From contig JAKOON010000007.1 of NCBI GenBank assembly GCA_022577435.1, positions 1,198,001 to 1,262,000 of the forward strand: a stretch of 64,000 nucleotides of DNA, read 5' to 3'. The notes beneath the pieces were generated by a model that did not search any database, was not told where the DNA came from, and saw only the letters and a list, made by a program, of their open reading frames with translations. This DNA is from Embiotoca jacksoni (Eukaryota > Chordata > Actinopteri > Embiotocidae). Below are positions 12,641-25,275 of this stretch, one piece after another. Position numbers and translations under genes: made by a program. Every line of letters starts with the position of its first letter. Position 1 is the stretch's first letter.

Positions 12641-13703
12641 TGAGGTTCACACAAGTCAAGTGGCCCAATTACTGGGGAGTTAATGATTTTGATTCTCGTG
12701 AATTCGCTGTGTCCTGTCAAACGGTCCTTTTAGAAGACACAGGAGCTTCATCTCTTTACATGTTTTACAATAACAATATCAGCATTATATCTAAAACCGA
12801 CACGTAAAATGCACTTCGTGCCTACTTTTTAAACTTATGTCACGAGAGCACAAGCTGTTACGTATAAATATGAAATATTACAAAAAAATTTAACAAAATA
12901 AGTATTTATGTTATTTGTTCTTTTATATTTGAAAAATAGATTAAAATATTTTTTTTTTTAAATTCTAATACTGGACATATTGCTGTGTTGTAAACTGATG
13001 TTAAGGAAACGTCTACAGACGTGTTGTTTGCCTGGGATGTTGAGAGAGGCTCTAACTAATTTTACACTTACAGCGAGTCTAACTTTTTCTGAAGGAGACT
13101 AATAGGGTTCACTTACTTCTTCCGAGTCTTCATTTCGTCCTTCACCCGAGGCCAATAGCCTGCCTTCATTATGCTGCAGGAATATAACCTTTCCTTCTCC
13201 TGAGGCCCCTTCAGCAGATGCAATTTGCATTTTCTATGAATGAAATGCATTTAGTCACTAGTTAGTTTCTTCTTCGCCCCCCCCCCCCCCCCCCCCCCCC
13301 CCCCCGTGTGCAGTGAGTATTGGGAGCTAGATAAAGCCTCTTTGTGCAGCTAACAAGCCCCAAATCAGATCCACTTTTTTAAAAAAAAATGTTTTATTAC
13401 TTATCTTGTGTCCAATTTGTTATTTTGTTTCTAAAGAAGCTAAAGGCCAAAGAGGCTTCAACTCACCTATAATTTTATGTTTTTAAGAATCAATACATCA
13501 CTTATTAGACGTGTTCGCAGTGATTGTACGTCATTAAATGAAGACCCCCTCAGATAAGAAGTCACACCGTGTTATTTTTTCTTTTACATGCACACTGACG
13601 ACGAAAGCATTTTCAACAGTGGCCAGTTTTACTGTCCTTATTTATTTTTGTACCTTCTTTTTGTGATCTGTCAAAGAAGTATGGACATCAAATGGTCAAT
13701 AAA
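12641..13703 (+). other. gask1b 3' UTR with poly(A) signal
   Basis: After the TGA at 12638-12640 the sequence is AT-rich and noncoding. It contains a 29-base C tract and reaches an AATAAA at 13698-13703 (context GGTCAATAAAAAC), the first well-placed polyadenylation signal I could pick. Another AATAAA occurs near 13808, so the true end could be later. The transcript end is inferred. Confidence 0.5.
13277..13305. repeat. Poly-C tract, 29 bases
   Basis: An uninterrupted run of 29 C lies within the presumed gask1b 3' UTR. Runs this long are unstable and prone to sequencing error, so the exact length may be wrong. Confidence 0.95.
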
Positions 13704-13720
13704 AACATTTATCTCTGAAG

Positions 13721-16700
13721 TATTTGATATTTTTTTAAGGGGAATGGGTGTTTTTAGTCACTGATGGAGATTTTGGTGCTTGAAACATAACATTTTTGCT
13801 GTGATTAAATAAAAAATAAAAAGTTTACCAATTAAGTTGTTTTAGATGACAAAGCCACGATCTAAAAAAGCTTTTAAAGTTATAGACAATGCATTAGCAC
13901 ACACATTTTCTTTCCTCGTGTCCCACTTGATATCAGTCAAAGCATGTTCAGAAATAGTCTGCGGCTCAGAAACCTGAGCCTCGGTGTGGCGTTTGCTCTT
14001 CATGCCGTCAGTGTGCTGTGGGCTCTCAGAAATGGAGTCGATGGGGCTTTGTGGGTTATTTTTTCCTGTCCGTGCCGTGCATTCACTGCGCTGTTGTTTT
14101 AACCCCTTTGCACCGGCATTGCTCCGTGTGTTTGTGTCAGAAAGAGCTCTGCGGTTCCCAGCTTACTTTTTCTTTACGCGCACGTACGTATGCATATTCT
14201 CACACACAAAAAAAAACATACACACGGACAAAAGATGACTCTTGACCAAATGCACCTGAAACAATTGTGAAGACCGACTGACACACAAACAGACCCTCTG
14301 TCTCTCTGTCTGCACTCAGTCCTGCTCAGGGAAATTAGACCACAGCAAAACAAAACAAAACCTGTGTTGTAGTTCTGCAGGTCAAGTGCTGCACTCCAAA
14401 GTGACAAACAAGCCTTTATAAGCACCTACTTAGTCAGTCAACTCAGACATACTCAGACGAGCATTAGTTGTCACTCATAAAAAAAATATCTCAGATTAAG
14501 ACAGTCAATTTCTTTTTAAGTAAGCAAAAGTATGTCGTGTTATTTCATATTACGAAGGAGAAACAATAAAATAAAGTCCTGGACAATCTGCGAAGATTGA
14601 AAACATATATATATATATATATGACCTTTATTTAACCAGGTAAAATCAATTGAGAACCAATTCTCATTTACAATGATGACCTGAAACTCCAAGCGTAAAC
14701 TAATGAATTAACATGTTATATCTTGTTTTTATGACAGGCACAACATACAAAGTTTAAAAATGAGTCTTTCTGGCTCTCCAAACCAGCACAGACACCAGGA
14801 AATTACTGGCCTTACCCTATAATTTAATTTAATGATGTCCAATATTATCTTTGCTACATTATTCGCTAAGGACCACTTAGCAAAACACAGAAAATTGATT
14901 TAATCCTGAGTAAATATTTAAAACTCTAATAAAAGTTTAATGACAGAAAAAAGAAGGTTCCGTGCCTTCAAAGAAAATGTAGAGCTTGCAAATCAAACCC
15001 TGAGGCAGGTTGTTCGGATTTGAATACCTTACAGCTGAGGGCTTTGTGCTTCAATTTTCACATTTCATTATGCAGGTTTTGGCTTGAGCTAAGAAAATCC
15101 TTTCAATAAACTGGTAAATGGGATAATTTTTTAACAGGAGTTCTCGAGAGAGCTCGCATGGGATGTTTTGATGAATGTCTAAATTACTCTGACGTCTTGT
15201 TTGGACAGATAATGACCTTTTGCTTTGTTGGTCTTACAGTTTCTCTGCCTCTCTTCTTCCCTCTTCACCTTGCCTCTTATCCCTGGTTCAGTTGTTCCTC
15301 TTAAAGTTGAGAACATTTCATCTTTTGAGGCAGTGGATGAGGATAAATTCAGGCGGTTCATTTCAGCTGTGCTCAGCTGGCTCTCTGCTGGTCCGACTCC
15401 AGACAGCATCCAAACAGAGCAGCTCTGTCTTCTCGTAACCTTGGATCAACCCTGATAATCACTCTGGTTTGCCATGATGTCAGTTTTTCCCAGCGGCCCA
15501 CAGTCAACTCTGTCATGCCTGCACTAGAAAACTTATTCATTACAACATTTAAACTTGTATGTCTTAAATTGTTCAGGTTTTTTTTCTTCTAAATAACAGC
15601 CTGTCGTTACAGATTATACACAGTCCAACGGTCCGTGATGCCTTCAGGAACAGGGCCGTTTCGAACACACTTTGGTCTAAAATGACAAAACAATATTCTT
15701 GTATTTTGGGTAAAACACTTTTTTTTTTTTTTGCCCTTGTGTCAAGAGTTACAGGAGATAGTACACTGTGTGAAGCTAAGCTTTGCTTAGCATAAATGCT
15801 GAAAATGGAGAAAAAGCTAATGCCTGAGGACTCGCATGGCAGCAGCTTTCTAAAGCTCACAAATTAGGTTGAAAAACAGTCCCTGCGTTATGAATCGAGT
15901 ACTATTTCTTCTTACTTTTAGTAACGGACTACAGCTGACCTCAAAAAGTATGTACTGTTGCATGTAGTATGTGTACAATTGGGACATATTACCTCATGAT
16001 AAAAATATGTCTTGGACTTAAGTATTGGGACATACTAAATATTTTTTTGGCGTATTAAACAGTGTGGTATGATGGATACTGGAACGCAAGGTTAGTATCT
16101 CTTGTTTAATCCGTGCAAATAAATGAAAAGCGAGCCGTTTTATCTGCCTAACTAAATCTTAGCAAGAAAACAAATAAGTATCTTTACCAAAATGTCTAAA
16201 TACAAAATTGGACAATTTTGGGCATCGGAATTCGTATCTGTAGCAGCTTCTTTTCCTGGATAAGACATGTCTTCTTTAATTTCTTTGAAGCTTACAAGGC
16301 ACGCTACTTAGTCAAAGGCCTTAATAAATCAATAGTAGGCTACGAGAAACATCTGGATCGTTTCACTGCTTTTAACTGCCAAAGAGCCTCCAGAAATGTT
16401 CCAACACACCACCTGGGTGCTCACTGTCAGAGGAAGATTACGTGAAGATAACAAGACAAAAAACGAATCATCTCAATGATCCGCTTCGGTCTCCTTTCAC
16501 ACAATAAAGCGCGCAGACACAACAAGATACCCACCAAACACCGCTGAAGGCCGTTCTCTTTATGCCGATAACGACTTGAGAGATGACATTGAAAGAATGT
16601 CAACATGCGTTAGATAAATTCATGTCCAAGCTTGTCATTTATTTTATTTTTTTTCTCAATACAAAGCCCCAATACACACAGCTTGGAGATCTATTGAGTA

Positions 16701-18420
16701 CACAATGAATAAAAGTCGTTTTTGATTGCTTAACCTACAGGTAGAAACGTCTTTTCGTAGGCCTGGCACGCCGCCATTGGGTCTTTATAATCTTAAATAA
16801 GAAGACAGCTTATAAACGAAAGCTCAGGAGACGTGTCACATCAGTGACATTTTTCATTTTTCCATCTGCTTTTCATTCGTATTAAAGCACATAGTGAGCG
16901 TGAGCTTGACCTCACCTCAGGGATAGATTATTTCAACATGTTGCTTTGACTGCAGCTATATCTACAGTTTTTGTGTAATACTAATTATGGAGCATTAATT
17001 GCATGTCTGGTAACTCAAAACTTTATTATTAAATGACATGAGTCAATTAACTGTAATAACAATTGAATAACCCAGAGAAAAGTTCTGCTTGGACGACAGC
17101 TGCAAATCGAAATCCAGCGAAGGTTTTCTATCAGGTTAGGAATGCAACTAAATGAAATCATCAAGCCTGAGCAGAAGCACGGACTCTCCATGTCAATATT
17201 CTTTTAAAACCAATCTAATGAAAGCAGCGGGTTGAGGAACACCTTGATCCTGGCGCTGTATAATAACACACTGACATCCCCATGGTTCTTTTTTTTTTTT
17301 TTTTTAAATTTTATAACAGCTTCAGAATGTAAGTCACGCCATGTGGAATTAAACGTCTGTGGAGAAGTGAAGGTGAAGCGCCTCGGGCTCATCTGCTCTG
17401 GATCAAGAGAAAGGTGTGTGAGCAGGTTCCTCTACTGCAATGAGGTGCATCTTTAATAACATCCAAGATGGGTTTATGAGGAACGGTGTAGAGCTGCCAC
17501 ATGCAGGGAAATATATATCCCACTGCAGCGAATCTTTTTGCTTCTCGCTTCCTTTTTTTATCCTTCTAAATGTGGAAGAGGTCTGCAGGGCAGTATGCCT
17601 GTGAATGAACAATTTCCCCTGAGGTTGGTTTAAATTCAGTGTGCTGCTTAAGGAAATTTGAGCAGGACATGCGAGGTCACAGGGACCTCCTTCCAAGTGT
17701 CAGTTACATGACAGCCTCTCCAGCCACGTGTCTCCCCCTGCATTCATTTTGCAATGGGAAAAATTCAAGGGAGTAATTCCCCCTTCCCCCCCCCCCCTCT
17801 TCCGTTTACGTCTAATGCAAATAACAGCTGACCCTGAGAGAGTGACAATTTTTACAGCACTGATACGATGCACTCTTGTACCCGAGATAGAAGTGGATTT
17901 ATCGAATAAGAAATTCAATCTCACAAAAAGGTTTTGACCTTTAAATATTCACCATTGGCTGAGATACACACACCAGCTGGACGCTTAATGTAGACACTGA
18001 TTTTGTTTCGCTCCGGTAATAATTTGGCGTGACTGGTTTACCTTTGAACTGCCTATAAAACTTGGCTTCATGTTAACTGCTACATCTCTATGTTTTGTGC
18101 ACTGTGGCGTATTTTTTTAATGACTGACAAATTCGGTTGTTGCAACTTTGTTTAAGTATATACATATGTTTAGGAAATGCACAATATAATCTATGATAAA
18201 AACTAGTCTTTAATATGAGGCCCCTTCACAAAATGAGGTCTCAAGGTTGGGTAATAGGTCTTACGACGTGCTTTAGTGGTTCAGTATCAAAAGTAGCACA
18301 CAGTGAACCAGGAGCTTTCAAACCCGCTGAGGGTTTAGAAGCATTTAAGTATAAAATGTGATTCATTTCCTGTGGTTATCACTTGAACACTGAAGCAACT
18401 AATGTTATTATAAAACATGT
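13721..18420. other. Gene-poor spacer, first part
   Basis: No gene is supported. It holds a short (AT)n run with a fish repeat beside it (14604-14690), T tracts, C-rich 17784-17798, and open frames without recognisable domains. The most protein-like of these is at 15225-15455, discussed as a finding. Confidence 0.6.
14622..14690 (+). repeat. Dispersed repeat fragment (CCTTTATTTAACCAGGTAA type)
   Basis: The motifs ACCTTTATTTAACCAGGTAA, TTGAGAACCAATTCTCATTT and ACAATGATGACCTG match, from memory, a repeat common in fish genomes. An (AT)n run (14604-14622) abuts its left side. Confidence 0.6.
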
Positions 18421-18422
18421 CC

Positions 18423-18545
18423 AGGATCAGAATCAGAATCAGCTTTATTGGCCAGGTATGTTAACATACAAGGAATTTGACTACGGTGAACTGACTATTA
18501 CAATCTCTACATTTTACATAATTCAAAAATACATACTGCATTCGA
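18423..18545 (+). repeat. Dispersed repeat fragment (CAGAATCAGCTTTATTGGCC type)
   Basis: The pattern CAGAATCAGCTTTATTGGCC, AGGTATGTTAACATACAAGG, AATTTGACTACGG is characteristic of a short repeat I remember from many teleost genomes. The 3' boundary is uncertain. Confidence 0.65.
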
Positions 18546-19394
18546 TGTCTTCCCCCAAACATTACTATAAAAATGATGCAAAAGTCCTGCATAACGGATC
18601 AGGGACACTTTAATCACTCCGTTGGGAATATATGACGTCTAAAATTCCTCCGTGGTTCACTGCTCTTCGTGGAAGGTCGACCAACCACATCTACCACAGC
18701 TCGTGGCGTGGGAAACTCTCTGTTACAGACCGAGTAGCAGATCAATACTGCACGATCACATAAAGACATACATGTCTAGAGGGAAAGTATAACTGCAGGT
18801 TTTAACCAGAGAAGAAACTTAATCTTATCAATTGAAGTGTAAACCCCGAGAAGCTGAAGATGAAAAATGGTGAGTGCACGTCACCCTAAAAAAAAGAAAA
18901 AAAAAAAAGAAGAAAAAAAAAAAGAGGGTAAGGTATCTCCGTCTGAAACATCTGCTCTCGGAGATATATGGGGCAATCAAACAGTTGTGGGCTGAATATG
19001 TCACCTTCTATATTTAGAGATCTTGTGATGAGGGAGGTGTGGCATGTAGAGCATGCTGCAGACTCTGAATGAGACCGCAGTGGCTTGATTACTCGTAGCA
19101 TTCAATACATTACTGTTGCCGCTAATGTAGCACATGGCGGGAAAGTGATCTTACACTCATTTTTTTTTTTTTATCTTTCGGGTTTTGCATTTTAAAGGAT
19201 ATAAATGTTAAATCAAGTTAAATTAAAATGATTAAGAAGAAAAACATTTTTTTTTAAATTTTATGATGGCTAATTATTGAGTCTCTTTGATTATGACAAA
19301 ATATTTTTTGGCACAAAGGAGAAGTTTCTGAGAGATACCATGTAAAAAAAAAAGAAAAGAAAAAGTCCATTATCACACCAAAGCATGTAAAACG

Positions 19395-19470
19395 CCTGCA
19401 GTCCACTAGGGGGATACCATGTGAGTGTCACGTTTTGCCTCGCCCACGCATGCCAAAGGTCAAAGGAGGA
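19395..19470 (+). repeat. Short repeat copy (CAGTCCACTAG type), copy 1
   Basis: CAGTCCACTAGGGGGATACC followed by GTGAGTGTCACGTTTTGCCTC aligns with the segment at 25222-25275 (CAGTCCACTAGAGGACGCTG, then GTCAGTGTCAACTTTTGCCTC). Both are on the plus strand. The family is not identified. Confidence 0.5.
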
Positions 19471-19654
19471 GGTCGTACAAAGTGTAATAAAGTGAACTGA
19501 AGGAGAAGGTTTGGTGTTGTTGGACAAAACAAACACAACTTTCATGCAGGAAACATGTTAATGTCATTTGATGTGCTCATAAGGTAACATATTTAACTTG
19601 CATAATGTACGTTAAGTAATTTATGTGACATACGTAACGTTACTTGTGTAAAAT

Positions 19655-19735
19655 GACATTTAAACCCAAACCATGATCATAACTAAGTATTTTTGGTGGC
19701 TAAACTTAACCAAACCGTGATTGCGTCACATTTAA
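19655..19735 (+). repeat. Fragment of a CCTAAACCTAACC-type dispersed repeat
   Basis: AAACCCAAACCATGATCATA, AACTAAG, GTGGCTAAACTTAACCAAAC form the familiar order of this fish repeat. A related fragment lies on the minus strand at 11590-11645, and a short CCTAAACCTAACCTAACCTA string is at about 20818-20837. Confidence 0.5.
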
Positions 19736-20883
19736 CCCAAACACTATCTATTAAATTAAAAGTCTGCCGATTACAGTTACACTGCTTCATTATATTTTCC
19801 TCTTGCAGCTGTGGTCCTGTTGGCAGCATTGCATTTGCGTGCGATGTCCACTTTTCTAAAGTATCTCCAACTGGCAGACAGCGCCTTCATTAAAACCAAA
19901 ATAACATGTCTGAGTCCAGTGAAGATCTTCATCCACCACTTTTCTCAAGTCATTCGCTGAGTCAGAAACCTTCGGAGGCCGTGTTAGCACATTCATCTAC
20001 ATCCAATACAGAAAGAGAGAACCTTAACTTATGACTTATGTCACTGAGATTACACGGGCTATTATTTTCCTGTATTTGTCCCGTTTTGAACCCTGGGAAC
20101 CGACTCACAATTACCAACAGCTGAGCCAATACATCTCCTGCGGAAAACACCCCATCAAATAAATGAGGGCCCAGAGGAGAAGAGACAACTTGTGAAGTTT
20201 AAAACAGCCAAACAAAAGTTGCCCTGTTAAACTGACAGCACGCTCCTCTATTAGGCCGACGCAACCGTGTGCATTCACCGAACTGAAGGTGTAAACAGCC
20301 TAAAGTGAGAGGCACCAAGCATTCCTCACCATGTCTATTTGGAGTCAAAACTGTCCTGGCGGCAGCACTTTGAACTTGGTTGGGCCTCCCTCGTGAGCTA
20401 TAGAAAGGTCTTCAGTCATACAGGAAGGTATTTACTGTCTATTCTACATTAGAGACCGCAAGTCAGATAGCTAAAAAACTGCAGTATGGGGAATATTTTG
20501 TGTTACATTCTCGTCTTAAGCTGAATGTTTCGACTGGATAGAATGAGAAGCTGCTGACTCCGGCCTGACATTGCATGTGACTGCCTACCCGACTTTTAAA
20601 CTGGAAACTTACTGTAAACACAGCAGGGAAACAATAGCACTGGTCAATTGCTGAAGGAAACCATGACCTGAGGGTGAAAGTCTCTCTTTTATGTTCTTGT
20701 TTTTTGCCATTTTCATTTTAAGGAACAAGGTTGTTTTTTTTTCATTTGATGTTTCTTGTTGCATCTCATTCTAATCTTATATTCAATTAGCATGGATCCC
20801 AAATATGAATATGTTCCTAAACCTAACCTAACCTAACTACGATTATTGTCAAATAAAATATAGAGCAACAAAACAGACATTTA

Positions 20884-20890
<7 letters not shown>

Positions 20891-20914
<24 letters not shown>

Positions 20915-20916
20915 TA
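20891..20916. repeat. (TA)n microsatellite
   Basis: About 13 TA units follow a short A tract. Confidence 0.95.
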
Positions 20917-23289
20917 CTGTATATTCTTAACATGAAGACATCGACTGGAGTTAATTTACTGTCCAGAACAGAGGCCTTGTTTTTTACACACTAACCTCCA
21001 AGACAGCAGTTGAAGTCATGAAGTTTTTTTCCATGCCGTGCTAGCATTTATGATGAAGATGCTATTCTGGCAAAGAGCTCGTAGAGGAAAGGCCATGTGC
21101 ATTAACTGAGTCATGGGAAACCTTGGCCTCGGTCAGTGCTCGGGGCTGCTTAGAACAAAAAAAAAGGCCATAAATCTATACTCACCCGACACCATTAACG
21201 TCTTCCGAACTGGCCTGTGAAGACGACTCCATTGTTTTCAACGGAAATGTCACTGATAGAAGACTGGAGGGACTTAATAACCGCATGCTGTGGAAAGACA
21301 GGGCATGTTATATGAAAGGAAAAGAGACCGAGATTAGTTTATTTTTCCCATCTTTGGCTGCGTTGAAAGAAACGATATTAAGATTCGCCTCAGAGGAAAA
21401 CATGAATCATTATTGCTTTTGTTTTTTAGGTCAATGTGACTTTAAATCCTCAAATTCAGCTGTATTCAAGTTCTATTATATATTAAATATTGTAAACCTC
21501 TCTGAAAAACAACTATATTGCAGTTTAAATCCAGTTTGAGGAATAATTTGCGGAAAAACTGATGCATCAGGTTTTCCATGTTTGTGAAAATGCCTTTATG
21601 ATATTCAGAATCGTTAACATATATAGTTTTAGAGTGAAATACTAAGAATTTTGAGCTTCAACGTTCTTTCTTGATCCTGGAAATGCAGGAGACAAAAAAA
21701 GAAAAGGGTTTTTTAAGCACAACATAGTACAACATGTAAATATGAATATTTGGCTAAAGGTGATGGTATTACACATATTACACTGATCTGCTTGCTTATG
21801 TAAAAGAGCCATTTTCTTTGTGAACTCTTTGAAATCCTTAGATTTGCATTTTTTCCAGTCGACAGTGACCTTATACTGAGAGCGCTTCACACACGCACAC
21901 ACACCAGATAAATGCTTCTGAAATATGATGGGAATAAATTTACCACCAGCATGTTTGGCTTGCTAGGTAAGTAGACATATTTCCATTTTATAGTCCACAC
22001 GAGTCGAGTCCATAAGAAAAGGGAGCTTTAGCCTCTTCAGGCTGCATGAAGAGGAAGGAATGTGGCACCGCTGTGGCGGAGGCAACTCTCCAAACAAAAA
22101 TCTGCCACGGTAAATGTTACCCACTCCTGCAAGAATCCAAACAGGAACAGCCTGGCCTTGGGCTGCATCAGGCCCGCAGAGCGAGCCAAAAAGGAAATGA
22201 GTGAGACCGGCCTCAGGGGTGCGGCAGGTTTAGACTACTGGTCATGCAGTCTGCGGGCATCACGAGGCGTGACGATCGTGAGAAGACGGTTTCATGGGAT
22301 TTCGGAAGATGTTTTGGGCGTAAAAGGAACCGATACTGCTACAAATGCAACAAGCTTAAAGATGTTTTTATTTGTGTGTCTTCGTAGGTCATTTCTCAAC
22401 ATGTTTTATGAACCAAAGAGCTCATTCAAGTCTTTTCTTTTACTCCTGTGACCACTGTGAGTTGATTGATTGTTGTATTCATTTTACATACATTGAGTTT
22501 TTTTTTTCTAATTTTACAAATGGTTCTCTTGTGAAAACCTTATTTTCAGAGGCCATCAACTTGTCAAACTTGTGTGGCTTCTTGACTTCTCCTGTCACAG
22601 CTGTTTTTTGTTTTTAATGCCGTTTGTGTGGCGCGAGAGGATAAATAAATGTAAGTGAATTTTGATACTTTAGAGTAATCGGTTAAAACATCATTGCTTG
22701 TCATCAGTCAGCTGATATATCAATGAGCAAACTAATGCAGAAGCATGAATGAAACCGATGTGGCCAATCAGCTGGTCTGACTTGCAGTGCTCTGACTGAA
22801 CCGAGAGCTCTCTCATGCTGTACAAGAGGGATATTTAAAGGAGCAGCCTGACATTTTAGGAAATGATCTCGTCGTCCTTTTACCCACTTTCAAATGTGCA
22901 ATAATACCATATTCATATCTGTGTTCGCACAGTTCTTGACGCGTTTAACCTCGACACAAAAGCTGGTAACAGAAATACACTGTCGGCTGAGGTCTAAAAA
23001 AGAAAAACTTCTTTTTAAATGTCTCGTATAACAGAGAGATCGACACAGCAGGGCACCAAGTGTACAGTTATTCTTCCCTTTAAATGACTTTCTTGTAGAG
23101 TGTGGGAACAAATATCTGTCACAAGTACAGGAAAAGAGCGCCATCTACAGAACACGTCACAGTGTTGGCAACACAAAGTTTGACTGCTTAAGGCTTCTTG
23201 CGCATGTTTCGGTCCTCAAACTGAATAATTCTGCTTTTTTTCTCTGTTGGATTTTACATCTACAGCTGAGTATATCCTCTCCGGTGCAC

Positions 23290-23292
23290 TGT

Positions 23293-23317
<25 letters not shown>
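23290..23317 (+). repeat. (TG)n microsatellite
   Basis: Fourteen uninterrupted TG units followed by GAGAGAG. Confidence 0.95.
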
Positions 23318-23323
<6 letters not shown>

Positions 23324-23577
23324 GCTTAATATACTGTATCCCCCAGACACATTAGTTACATCAGCACGAGGGCCCCTGATGTCGCTCACATACCACAAAC
23401 TCTTAAGAAGTAAGTAAAGTGGGTTTGTCATTGGAATGTGACACGGTGAAGTGATTCTGTCCAGTGATTACAGGAATATGCACTTCAGTATAAGTGTGGG
23501 TTTATATTAAAGAGGGCCCTTCAGCAGCAGCTCTGGAGCTCTGACGAGAATGATGGGCCGTTTAAAAAGAGCGACTC

Positions 23578-23597
23578 TGCTGCCCTCTAGTGACTGG
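23578..23597 (-). promoter_or_regulatory. CTCF-like motif
   Basis: On the minus strand the sequence reads CCAGTCACTAGAGGGCAGCA, a very good match to the CTCF consensus core CACTAGAGGGCAG. It is the best of the CTCF-like strings noticed in the window. Occupancy is unknown. Confidence 0.5.
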
Positions 23598-25221
23598 AAT
23601 AATGTAATGCAGGTGTACTTATGTGCACTGTTAACCATGGTAAAAAAAAATAAAGGTTATAAAATAGTTCACGGGATAAAATTAAGTAGATTCATCAATG
23701 CTCATTGGTGTAGTAATGTACAAATGATGTTTAATATGGATCTTCATAAACCCCGTTACTTTGCCATTGCGTACAAAACATGCTACAAATATGAACAAAA
23801 ACATTGTAGTAACCATGTTGACAACGACCTAGTTTACTGTTTAGGAATGGAACTTAAGTAAAAGAAAAAAATTTACACTAAGATCAATGGTCAGTTGATA
23901 CCTTTTGTTTTCAAAAGGCGACTTTGGAGCAATAATGTCAGAAAAATAACAGTTTGAAATTTTACTCTCGACAAAAACTTCTCGAGCACCATTATCTCTG
24001 CAGCTCTTTAAGGCAACGCATCCTACCACGGTGACGGGTGGAACTTATTTGGCCCTCAACTGAAGGGTTAGCAAACACATTTACAGTCAATATGTAATAA
24101 GAACAAACAAACTGCTTTAGTGAGTCAAGTTCAGTTCAAAACACACATTTAATTTGTGTAATTCACAAACATCAGTCGGGACATAATCATTTATGTACAA
24201 GAAACTCTAAAAATCAATCAATTTGAATGATGCCAGTACTCGCATGCAATAGTTTTTGTTATTCAAAGATAATAACTAGTCATCCTGACTGATGTTGCAC
24301 GTGTACTGGACTGTCCTGTAAATGCATAAAAATGGGATAAACGTCAACATAAATAAGGATGGAGTCTTGCGCACGCTTGCCCGGATGTACAGAAAGTCAA
24401 TAATGAGCGAGAATAAAAACAACAACAACTTTAAGTAGTAAGGAAACACTGATAATTTGGTATTTTAAAGAAAACTGTACTCCAAAAATGTTGGCGCATT
24501 CATAGGTTCAATGCCTTTCTAAGAAAATATAGCAGCTTACAAAAATATTTTTACCGTCACCAGAATATAATAAACAGTTCTTTGTAATGACGACAGGCTC
24601 ATTTTGTGTGAAGTCAAACGATCAAACCTTGTTCAATATGAAATGACGCATGCATGCATCTTGTGTGTCAAGTAACAACTAAGACTCCAGAAATGACTGG
24701 TGTGTGTTTTGCAGAAGCAGCTTCTCTCTCTCACAATTCCCCTTAGTGATGAAGTGTTTCTTGCACTTGTGGAAGCATCTCCATAGCAACCATCTACATG
24801 TGGGAAGTCGGGTCTTAAGGCGTGTGTGCAAGCACATGCAACACTGTGTTCACATGCGCCCTCACACCTAATATTAATGTTATGTCAAAAACGTCTGTAT
24901 TAATATGCTACTTGAGGCAAAATAATAAAAAAAAATGATTCACAAGAGTCGAGTCGTGTGAAACCACGTTTTGCCCGAAAGTCTCTATCTGCCTTTGTGT
25001 CGGTGACGTCTCTTGTTATCTATCCACTTTCCAAACTGTGCACGCTCCCGTGTACTTAATTGCTATTCTGTATTTCCATATTTTAACCTGAATGTTGTAT
25101 AACTCCCAAGCATTCAATATCCTGCTCAGTCTTTGGTCCAGTAGTATAAAAACATCCTACGAGAACAATGCGAAGTGACACATCTGGCTCGTCGACCTGA
25201 AATCACAGCGTGTAATACGCC

Positions 25222-25275
25222 CGTCAGTCCACTAGAGGACGCTGTGTCAGTGTCAACTTTTGCCTCACCTTGGCG
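25222..25275 (+). repeat. Short repeat copy (CAGTCCACTAG type), copy 2
   Basis: Partner of 19395-19470, with the shared blocks CAGTCCACTAG and GTCAGTGTCAACTTTTGCCTC allowing a few substitutions. Confidence 0.5.

Noticed and set aside
13944..14102. 52-codon hydrophobic frame right of the gask1b 3' end
   Set aside because: It lies beyond the presumed poly(A) signal, has no family resemblance and no supporting splice sites.
20000..20110. GGTTCCCAGGGTTCAAAAC on the minus strand as a tRNA B box
   Set aside because: No matching A box at the right distance and no cloverleaf could be drawn.
22062..22451. Open frame of 129 codons on the plus strand
   Set aside because: It is among the longest frames in the desert, but it has no recognisable domain, no clear splice signals and a composition typical of chance frames.
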